A DNA stretch of 15,544 nt from Bacteroidota bacterium. Lineage in GTDB: Bacteria > Bacteroidota > Bacteroidia > B-17B0 > B-17BO. Every line of letters starts with the position of its first letter. Position 1 is the first letter of the stretch. A program made the position numbers and the translations under genes. The notes beneath the pieces are model-generated. The model was not told the DNA's origin and searched no databases. It worked only from the letters and a program-made list of their open reading frames with translations. Positions 1-6,530 of the stretch are shown here, one piece after another. The DNA lies in assembly GCA_947462425.1 (NCBI GenBank), contig CANHPI010000019.1, positions 1-15,544 of the forward strand, in the 5' to 3' direction.

Positions 1-1
1 A

Positions 2-607
2 GGTAATGTTTTTGTTACTCAGGTAAAAGATAGTACCGATGGTACCATCTTAACGAACGTTGATGGTCCTGTATATCAAAAGTTTAAACATAAGGTTAGT
101 TCTCCAAGTCTGCATGGTACAAATTCTACAGATTCAGTTGCTGAGGTAATTGATAGTGTTTTAACTACTATGAATGGAAAACCTGAAGATACTAATGCTA
201 TGAATGGGAATAAAAACGTAACTGCTGAAGGTAAATCTGACATACCTGGTCGTGTAAAATGGAGAGAAGTAAGTACTGTGTGGGCTTCAGATAACTTAGA
301 TGAACGTAGAAACTATAAAACAGCTGATTACATTAGTTATATGGATGGGGATGTTAACTCTAGTTTGTATTTTGGTGAAGGCGAAGGTGCATATACTGAT
401 AGGTCAGATAAGTTAATGTATGAATATGCTGCAACATCTTTAATTAATGATAAAGCCCGTGTTTATAAAGGCGGTAGTTGGAGAGATAGAGCATATTGGT
501 TAAATCCTGGTACTCGTCGTTATTTAGATCAAAGGCAAGCAACTTCTTACCTTGGTTTTAGATGTGCAATGGTTCGAGTTGGTAGCCCAGTAGGTTTAGG
601 AAAATAA
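2..607 (+). CDS. gldJ: GldJ-like gliding motility/T9SS lipoprotein, 3' part only
   Basis: The reading frame is open from base 2, so the gene is cut by the left window edge; 201 residues and the stop are visible. The visible part contains the end of a formylglycine-generating-enzyme (FGE/SUMF1-type) fold: VYKGGSWRDRAYW, then PGTRRYLD and LGFRCAMVRVGSP near the C-terminus. The stretch WREVSTVWASDNLDERRNYKTAD and the ending GSPVGLGK resemble GldJ, not generic FGE enzymes (family knowledge, not a search). GldJ is an outer-membrane lipoprotein associated with the gliding motor and the GldK/GldN part of the type IX secretion system; the fold is structural and not a sulfatase activator. murF follows, an arrangement I recall from other Bacteroidota. 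The lipoprotein signal lies outside the window. The alternative is the sister lipoprotein GldK, which I consider less likely. Confidence 0.85.
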   Translation, partial: GNVFVTQVKDSTDGTILTNVDGPVYQKFKHKVSSPSLHGTNSTDSVAEVIDSVLTTMNGKPEDTNAMNGNKNVTAEGKSDIPGRVKWREVSTVWASDNLDERRNYKTADYISYMDGDVNSSLYFGEGEGAYTDRSDKLMYEYAATSLINDKARVYKGGSWRDRAYWLNPGTRRYLDQRQATSYLGFRCAMVRVGSPVGLGK

Positions 608-628
608 ATTTGTTGAAAACTATATACT

Positions 629-659
629 AAGCCCTCTCGAGTAATCGAGAGGGCTTTTT
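629..659 (+). terminator. Rho-independent terminator of gldJ
   Basis: A perfect 12-bp stem (AAGCCCTCTCGA with its complement), a GTAA tetraloop and a run of five T. It starts 21 bases after the gldJ stop and separates gldJ from murF, so murF probably needs its own promoter in the 660-782 interval. Confidence 0.93.
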
Positions 660-782
660 AATTTTACTTCATAGAGTTCTGCATTTTAAAAAACAATTTA
701 TGAAGTATTCTTGTTTTGCAACTTAAAACACTAATGAAGATAACATGCATACGTTATATGACGATAAAAATAAAATCTACTT

Positions 783-2102
783 ATGAGTAAATATATCAGC
801 ACAGAAGAATTATACAAATTGTTTATTGATTGTAATCAAATAATAGCAACTGACACAAGGAAATTAGAAAATGGATCTATCTTTTTTGCATTAAAGGGTG
901 ATAATTTTGACGCAAATGATTTTGCTGAAAAGGCCATAAATGCTGGTTGTTCATATGCTATAGTTGATGATGAAAAAAGAAATAATAATATAACTATTTT
1001 TTTAGTAAAAAATGTTTTAGAATCCTTACAACAATTAGCTAAATATCATCGTGAACAATTAAAATTTCCGATCATTGGAATCACTGGAAGTAACGGTAAA
1101 ACAACAAATAAAGAGCTGATATACGCGGTTCTTTCAAAAAAATACAATGCTTTTGCTACAAAAGGAAATTTAAATAATCATATCGGTGTACCACTTACAT
1201 TACTATCGTTAACACATCAACACGAAATTGCCATTGTTGAAATGGGAGCAAATCACAAAGGTGAAATAGCTCTATTATGCGAATTGTCAAATCCGGATTA
1301 TGGATTAATAACAAATATTGGTAAGGCTCATTTAGAGGGATTTGGTGGAATTGAAGGAGTGAAAATTGGAAAAAGTGAATTGTACAAACATATTAAAACT
1401 AGAAATGGAAAGATTTTCGTTAATGGTGATGATGATGTTTTAATTGAACTAAGTAACAATCTAGAGAAAATATTTTATGGCGAAAAAATGGTATTTGATG
1501 TTCATGGTAAACAATTTTCAAATTCTGAATTTGTTGAATTTAAATGGAATACTAAAAATATCGACACAACCAATCAGCCATTAGTTAAAACTAATATGTT
1601 TGGTCATTATAACTTTATAAATCTTTTATGTGCAGCTTGTATTGGTAATTATTTTAATGTACCTAAAAATGATATAAATGATGCTTTGGAATCGTATGTG
1701 CCGGAAATGAACCGTTCTCAAATAAAAAAAATAAAAACAAACACTATTATACTTGATGCTTACAATGCAAATCCAAGCAGTATGAGTTTAGCAATTAGTA
1801 ATTTTGAAAATCAAACATTTGAAAATAAAATGGTTGTATTAGGTGATATGCTCGAATTGGGAGATTATAGTTACAAAGAGCACGAAAAAATTTTGACTCA
1901 GTTATTAAAAGGAAACATAAATAGTATAATTTTAGTAGGAAGCCATTTTCTTGATTTTAAAGATTTATTTCCTAATTACAATTTTTTCATGAACATAGAT
2001 GATGTAAAGGATTATGTTTTAAAAAACCAAATTAATCATTCTACACTGTTAATAAAGGGTTCTAGAGGTATGCAGTTAGAGAAAATTGTAGATTATTTGT
2101 AG
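783..2102 (+). CDS. murF: UDP-N-acetylmuramoyl-tripeptide--D-alanyl-D-alanine ligase
   Basis: MurF is the cytoplasmic ATP-dependent ligase that adds D-Ala-D-Ala to UDP-MurNAc-tripeptide, completing the soluble peptidoglycan precursor. The 439 residues match the usual Mur ligase length. N-terminal substrate domain: DTR at 24-26, where the family has DSR/DTR, and GSIFFALKG at 31-39. Central ATPase domain: P-loop GITGSNGKTTNKE at 99-111, EMGAN at 153-157 and TNIGKAHLEGFG at about 178-189. C-terminal domain: DAYNANPSSM, the MurF-typical motif, and KGSRGMQLEKIV at the end. The ATG start gives an intact N-terminal domain. It follows gldJ after a terminator. No hairpin terminator is visible after its stop, so transcription may run into the propeller gene downstream. 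The upstream gap holds only a weak -7-like match (TATTCTTG, 706-713), so its promoter is not settled. Confidence 0.97.
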   Translation: MSKYISTEELYKLFIDCNQIIATDTRKLENGSIFFALKGDNFDANDFAEKAINAGCSYAIVDDEKRNNNITIFLVKNVLESLQQLAKYHREQLKFPIIGITGSNGKTTNKELIYAVLSKKYNAFATKGNLNNHIGVPLTLLSLTHQHEIAIVEMGANHKGEIALLCELSNPDYGLITNIGKAHLEGFGGIEGVKIGKSELYKHIKTRNGKIFVNGDDDVLIELSNNLEKIFYGEKMVFDVHGKQFSNSEFVEFKWNTKNIDTTNQPLVKTNMFGHYNFINLLCAACIGNYFNVPKNDINDALESYVPEMNRSQIKKIKTNTIILDAYNANPSSMSLAISNFENQTFENKMVVLGDMLELGDYSYKEHEKILTQLLKGNINSIILVGSHFLDFKDLFPNYNFFMNIDDVKDYVLKNQINHSTLLIKGSRGMQLEKIVDYL

Positions 2103-2145
2103 CGTTTTTTTTAATTAACTTTAGTATTTTCAATTATTAAATCAT

Positions 2146-2153
2146 TAAATTTG
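2146..2153 (+). promoter_or_regulatory. Candidate -7 promoter box of propeller gene 1
   Basis: TAAATTTG is an exact match to the Bacteroidota TAnnTTTG element and begins 43 bases before the ATG at 2189. No convincing -33 TTG sits at the expected distance. The leader between box and ATG shares the pieces GTTTAATT, AAATCTA and AATAATCATG with the leaders of the next two genes, which supports a common regulatory origin. Confidence 0.55.
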
Positions 2154-2188
2154 TATTAATCTTGTTTAATTTTAAATCTACAATAATC

Positions 2189-4210
2189 ATGAAAAAACAA
2201 TTACTATTTGGGTTTGCTGCTTTTGCTGCATTAGCAGTTTCAGCTCAAAATTCACAGAAAATCATTACCAATCCTAAGGCAAAAAAAGTTGTTACAATTA
2301 AAACGTATTCAACTCACGAATCTTTGAATAGTCAATATTCAACAGTTTCAAACACAAATTCACAAAAAGTTGCATCAGCTGCAAAACGTATTGGCGGTTC
2401 AGTAAATGCATATGGTGTTCAATCAACAGAAGGTAGAGCGTTAACATACAACGAGTCTATTAATACAGTTGGTATGGTAATGAGAAAACAGTCAGGTTGG
2501 ACAGGTGTTACGGGTGGTAACTCAGGAACCATTGCTTACGCCTACAGTACAAATGCTGGTGCAAGCTGGGATTCTACTATTTTAGTTGCTAGTTCTACTA
2601 AATTAATGCGTCACCCAGGCGGTACAATTTTTAATCCTGCAGGTAACACAAACCCAGCTAATGCATATGCTGTAGGTTCAGGGCCATGGCATCCTGGTGC
2701 TAGTTGGCAAGGTATTTTTTTAGCGTCAAAACAACTCTCTTTTCCTGGAAGTAATTCAACAGGAGCGGCTATTTTTCCTGATAATTTAAATTTGGCGCTT
2801 ACCCCAGGTCAAGTTAAACAAGATTTTGCTCGTTGTGACATGCAAGCTACATCAGACGGAAAAGTTCATGTTTTAGGTGGATTGTATGGCGATATAAATG
2901 CTTCTACTACCGCAGGTCAAGCATTTAGAGGAGCTTGTTTAAATACAGGAACGTTTAATGCTGGTTCATTTACATGGACTGTAGATTCATTGAAGCCAAA
3001 TTTTAAATTGGATGGAGTAGGAGATCCAAACGGATATAGTCAATATAATCAAGCATGGAGTGAAGATGGAACTATTGGCTATGTTATTTTTGATGGAGTA
3101 GACGCTAACGCGATTGCAGGAACATCTATGAATACATTCCAACCATATGTTTTCAAAACTACAAACAGTGGCGCTTCTTGGTCTCGTTTTGCACCACTTT
3201 TTGATTTTACTTCAATTCCTTCTATAGGAGATAGAACATATGCGGCGAATAACGGTGTAGCAAAACCATTTATTTCTATTTCTGAAGGATCTTCAGCAAC
3301 GGTAGATGCAAGTGGCAACTTACACTTTTTAGCAACATTTGGATCTTCATATTCTGATAATATTGATAGTTTAGGCTACACGTATAATGTAGACTTTAAT
3401 AGTGTTTGGAATTATATTACAGATTTTAATACGACCTCTAATGGTCAATGGTGTGCATTTGTAATTGATTCATTAAATACTGACGGACCTTTAGCTGCTG
3501 AATCAAACTGGACATCAAGCACAGGAGGTGTAGGCTTTGATGCCCGTTTACAAATTTCAAGAACAACTAGTGGTACTAAAATTTTTTATAGCTGGGCTGA
3601 TAGTGATACTTTAATCACAGGTAATCATCTTAATACTCAACCTAACATTCGTATGAAGGGTTACGATTTAGCTACTAATATGATGACTGCAACTAAGGAT
3701 ATGTCAACTGGTAAAGCTGGTGCTGATTATAATTCTTTTTGGTTTTTATCTTCTCCAATAGTCGCCTCTCCAGTTGCAGGTACTTGGCAAGTCCCTACTG
3801 TTTTTATTGGTAGTGATGATGGTACATTAAATGGTGATAATCCAGTGAGTTATTATTATATGGATGATAATACATTTGCAGCTTCTGATTTTAGTATAAT
3901 GTATGCTGGAGGATGCACTCCAACTAACATTAAGCAACAAGCAAATACTACATTTGAAAATATGAATTTTTACCCTAATCCAGCTTCATCTAATGCTACA
4001 ATTGATGTACAATTAAATGAAACAGCTAAATTAGATATTACTGTTCTTAACTCAGTTGGACAAGCAGTTTTCGCAACAGCTGTGTCTGGAAATACTGGAA
4101 GTAATAAAATTAATGTTGATTTAAACACGTTAAGCTCAGGCTTATATTTTTATCAAGTTAAAATTGGCAACAGCAAAACTGTTACTAAGAAATTTGTAGT
4201 AGAAAAATAA
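2189..4210 (+). CDS. T9SS-exported Asp-box beta-propeller protein, copy 1
   Basis: The 673-residue protein starts at the ATG at 2189. An in-frame TTG 27 bases upstream is rejected because the ATG gives a clean signal peptide (MKKQLLFGF...SA, cleavage near residues 19-20) whose start is shared with the next two genes. Two Asp-box motifs typical of BNR/sialidase-type propellers are visible: STNAGASW at 120-127 and TTNSGASW at 324-331. Residues 594-673 form a type A T9SS sorting domain, beginning FYPNP and ending GLYFYQVK...KKFVVEK, so export through the outer membrane and cleavage or attachment at the surface is expected. I see no FRIP/RIP arginine motif, so sialidase activity should not be assumed. 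The substrate or ligand is unknown. It is a full-length paralogue of the gene at 6531, and its tail resembles that of the gene at 4396. A terminator follows at once. Confidence 0.88.
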   Translation: MKKQLLFGFAAFAALAVSAQNSQKIITNPKAKKVVTIKTYSTHESLNSQYSTVSNTNSQKVASAAKRIGGSVNAYGVQSTEGRALTYNESINTVGMVMRKQSGWTGVTGGNSGTIAYAYSTNAGASWDSTILVASSTKLMRHPGGTIFNPAGNTNPANAYAVGSGPWHPGASWQGIFLASKQLSFPGSNSTGAAIFPDNLNLALTPGQVKQDFARCDMQATSDGKVHVLGGLYGDINASTTAGQAFRGACLNTGTFNAGSFTWTVDSLKPNFKLDGVGDPNGYSQYNQAWSEDGTIGYVIFDGVDANAIAGTSMNTFQPYVFKTTNSGASWSRFAPLFDFTSIPSIGDRTYAANNGVAKPFISISEGSSATVDASGNLHFLATFGSSYSDNIDSLGYTYNVDFNSVWNYITDFNTTSNGQWCAFVIDSLNTDGPLAAESNWTSSTGGVGFDARLQISRTTSGTKIFYSWADSDTLITGNHLNTQPNIRMKGYDLATNMMTATKDMSTGKAGADYNSFWFLSSPIVASPVAGTWQVPTVFIGSDDGTLNGDNPVSYYYMDDNTFAASDFSIMYAGGCTPTNIKQQANTTFENMNFYPNPASSNATIDVQLNETAKLDITVLNSVGQAVFATAVSGNTGSNKINVDLNTLSSGLYFYQVKIGNSKTVTKKFVVEK

Positions 4211-4227
4211 GCAACTACTTTTTAATT

Positions 4228-4262
4228 AAAGGCGCTATCTAAATTTAGGTAGCGCCTTTTTT
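4228..4262 (+). terminator. Rho-independent terminator of propeller gene 1
   Basis: Stem AAAGGCGCTATCTAAA pairs with TTTAGGTAGCGCCTTT, with one G-T pair and AAATTT at the tip, followed by T residues. It is nearly identical to the terminator after the next gene (6362-6396); the two differ by single changes that keep pairing as G-T wobbles. Confidence 0.93.
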
Positions 4263-4322
4263 ATTCATGTTGTTATTAGATGTTAAATGTAAATCGGTAT
4301 TTAAAAAATAATTTAGTTTTTT

Positions 4323-4353
4323 TTGTAAAGTAATTTATTAGTTTGTAAATTCG
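4323..4353 (+). promoter_or_regulatory. Candidate promoter of propeller gene 2
   Basis: TTG at 4323-4325, a 20-base spacer, then TAAATTCG at 4346-4353, one mismatch from TAnnTTTG. The box begins 50 bases before the ATG. The same arrangement is conserved upstream of the next propeller gene, which strengthens the call. An overlapping TTAGTTTG (4338-4345) is the alternative -7 box but has a worse spacing. Confidence 0.5.
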
Positions 4354-4395
4354 ATGTACAGTTTACATTAAGTTTAATTAAATCTATAAATAATC

Positions 4396-6345
4396 ATGAA
4401 AAAACAATTACTATTTTCCACAAGTATTTTCCTTTCCGGATTGCTTTGTGCTCAAGTTGCAAATAGAGCAACAAAAATCCCTTCAAAATTAGCTAATATA
4501 GCCGTTAAAAAATCGGCAGTAGTTGATGAAAAAAATAGCAATGTTGCAATTCCATTCCAAGCAAAGGTTACTTCTCAAATTTCCAATGCCAAAAAAAATC
4601 AACCTGCTAGTACTTTTGCTGTTTCAGAAACTGTTGTTGGAAATACGCTTTATGATTTACAATCAAATGGTAGTGTTGGAGACAGAATTGTTGTAAATGC
4701 TGATGGCTCAATCGCTACTTGCTGGACAATTGAACCAACTGATGGTTCTGGATCTTATGCAAATAGAGGTACAGGTTATAATTACTTTAATGGTTCAACA
4801 TGGGGTGCAGCACCAACTGCTAGAATCGAAAATGCTAGAGTAGGTTGGGGAAATGTGGCTGATACACGTACAAAAGGAGAAGTCGTTATTTCTCATAATG
4901 GTGGAGCTGCTAAACTTCACGTTGCAACTAGACCAAATAAAGGAACAGGTTCTTGGACAAATAGCACAACTTCATTTCCTAGTAATGCTGGTGGTAACTG
5001 GTGGCCAAGAATGGTTACCTCAAACCCTGCAGGTGGAGATACTATTTATTCCATTTCAATTACTAACTCAGGTGTAGTTAATGGATTAGATGGTTGCTTA
5101 TTCTTTTCTCGCTCATTAGATGGCGGTTTAACTTGGAGCGCTCTAACTCAGCCTACAGGTTTTACATCTGCTAACTATTTAGGTTTTAGTGCTGATGCTT
5201 ATGCAATTGCTGCTAAAGGAAGTACAGTGGCAATTGTTGCTGGTGATTCTGATGCGGATGTTGGCTTAGCAAAATCAACTGATGGAGGTGTTACTTGGAC
5301 TTATTCTACAGTATTAAAATTTCCTTTACCATTATGGGATTTTACAACTACAACTTCTGATATTGATAATGATGCTGTTGCAGATACAATTGAAACTAGC
5401 GATGGCAATTTTGCCGTAGCTTTAGATGTAAATGGAAATGCTTATGTGGCTTATGGTGCTTACCGTTTATTAAACGATGCTCCTTCTGCTTCTGGCTACA
5501 GTTACTTCCCATACACAGATGGTTTATATTTATGGAATGAAACTATGCCTCAAGATTTAGGAGGAAATTTAGTTGCAGCTATTGAAGATTTAGGAGAACA
5601 AGGAACTATTTATTTTCCAACTCCTGCAACTCAAGGTGATTTAGCATTTGGAAGATGGGGTTGTTCTTTAACATCCTATCCAAGTATGGCATTTGATGCT
5701 AATAATGATTTATTTTTATCATATTCCTCAATTGTTGACAGTTTAGGTTCTTTACAAAATGCTGAAAAATTAGTAAGACATCAGTACGTTGTTAAAAGTT
5801 GTGTATTAACTCCTGGTGCTGAAGTTTTTTCTGCGCCAATGGATATTGTTGATCAATCATTGATATACGAAGGTATTTTTGGTTCAATGGCTAAAAATAT
5901 CGATGGAAATGTTCATATTATTTACATGAGAGATTTTTATCCTGGTAATGGTATTCCTGCTGCAGCTGGTAGCACTAATCCTGACGCTGAAAATCTTGGC
6001 AACTCAAATGATATGGTCTATGCAAAGATTCCAGTATCAGATTTCTTATGTGTTACTAATATTAATGGATTAACTAATACTAATTCAGTTGCTAATTTAA
6101 ATTTCTATCCTAATCCAGCTACATCTAATGGTACAATTGATGTGCAATTAAATGAAACAGCTAAATTAGATATTACAATCCTTAACTCAGTAGGACAAAC
6201 AGTTTTCTCAACTTCTGTTTCTGGAAACATTGGAAGTAATAAAGTTAACGTTAACTTAAGTTCATTAAGTTCAGGGTTATATTTCTATCAAGTTAAAACT
6301 GATAACAGTAAAGCAGTTACCAAAAAATTTGCAGTAGAAAAATAA
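4396..6345 (+). CDS. T9SS-exported Asp-box beta-propeller protein, divergent middle copy
   Basis: This 649-residue protein has a signal peptide (MKKQLLFST...LLCA, cleavage near 19-20) whose first six residues equal those of its neighbours. Asp-boxes are SLDGGLTW at 240-247 and STDGGVTW at 294-301, closer to the textbook SxDxGxxW form than in the flanking genes. The last 80 residues (570-649, starting FYPNP) are a type A T9SS sorting domain almost identical to that of the gene at 6531. The central body is only distantly similar to the two flanking proteins. It contains several acidic loop-like stretches (DSDADVG, DIDNDAVADT) that could bind calcium, but this is inference. Its own promoter and terminator suggest a monocistronic unit. 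The exact role is unknown: a secreted adhesin-like or glycan-related propeller is plausible, and no catalytic motif is visible. Confidence 0.87.
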   Translation: MKKQLLFSTSIFLSGLLCAQVANRATKIPSKLANIAVKKSAVVDEKNSNVAIPFQAKVTSQISNAKKNQPASTFAVSETVVGNTLYDLQSNGSVGDRIVVNADGSIATCWTIEPTDGSGSYANRGTGYNYFNGSTWGAAPTARIENARVGWGNVADTRTKGEVVISHNGGAAKLHVATRPNKGTGSWTNSTTSFPSNAGGNWWPRMVTSNPAGGDTIYSISITNSGVVNGLDGCLFFSRSLDGGLTWSALTQPTGFTSANYLGFSADAYAIAAKGSTVAIVAGDSDADVGLAKSTDGGVTWTYSTVLKFPLPLWDFTTTTSDIDNDAVADTIETSDGNFAVALDVNGNAYVAYGAYRLLNDAPSASGYSYFPYTDGLYLWNETMPQDLGGNLVAAIEDLGEQGTIYFPTPATQGDLAFGRWGCSLTSYPSMAFDANNDLFLSYSSIVDSLGSLQNAEKLVRHQYVVKSCVLTPGAEVFSAPMDIVDQSLIYEGIFGSMAKNIDGNVHIIYMRDFYPGNGIPAAAGSTNPDAENLGNSNDMVYAKIPVSDFLCVTNINGLTNTNSVANLNFYPNPATSNGTIDVQLNETAKLDITILNSVGQTVFSTSVSGNIGSNKVNVNLSSLSSGLYFYQVKTDNSKAVTKKFAVEK

Positions 6346-6361
6346 CTAAATAATTTTTTTT

Positions 6362-6396
6362 AAAGGCGCTATCTAAATTTAGATAGCGTCTTTTTT
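6362..6396 (+). terminator. Rho-independent terminator of propeller gene 2
   Basis: Stem AAAGGCGCTATCTAAA pairs with TTTAGATAGCGTCTTT (one G-T pair), followed by six T. It is the sister of the hairpin at 4228-4262. Confidence 0.93.
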
Positions 6397-6459
6397 ATTA
6401 ATAAATTTTTATTACAAATTAAATGTAAAGCCATATTTATAAAAATAATTTAGTTTTTT

Positions 6460-6489
6460 TTGAAAAGTAATTTTTAGTTTGTAAATTCG
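6460..6489 (+). promoter_or_regulatory. Candidate promoter of propeller gene 3
   Basis: TTG at 6460-6462, a 19-base spacer, then TAAATTCG at 6482-6489, 49 bases before the ATG. It is equivalent to the element at 4323-4353. Confidence 0.5.
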
Positions 6490-6530
6490 ATGAACACTTT
6501 ATGTTAAGTTTAATTAAATCTAGAATAATC

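Larger units (their letters stand above)
4228..4412 (+). repeat. Direct repeat, copy A: terminator, spacer, promoter and signal-peptide start
   Basis: This spacer closely matches 6362-6547. Shared parts in order: the terminator hairpin, TTAAATGTAAA, AATAATTTAGTTTTTTTTG, AGTTTGTAAATTCGATG, TTAAGTTTAATTAAATCTA, and the first 17 coding bases ATGAAAAAACAATTACT. The part just after the hairpin is the most diverged. The repeat flanks the middle propeller gene on its left. Confidence 0.85.

Noticed and set aside
2162..2188. Upstream TTG start for propeller gene 1
   Set aside because: It would put nine extra residues before a clean signal peptide and lies in the conserved leader; the ATG at 2189 matches the starts of its paralogues.
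3079..3318. Reverse-strand open frame of 79 codons inside propeller gene 1
   Set aside because: It lies wholly inside a well-supported secreted-protein gene and shows no motif; it is a shadow frame.
2189..4210. Calling the propellers active sialidases
   Set aside because: Asp-boxes occur in many non-enzymatic propellers, and no FRIP/RIP arginine motif was found in any of the three.
4853..5077. Plus-strand open frame of 74 codons inside propeller gene 2
   Set aside because: An out-of-frame shadow of the 649-residue gene, with no motif or start context of its own.
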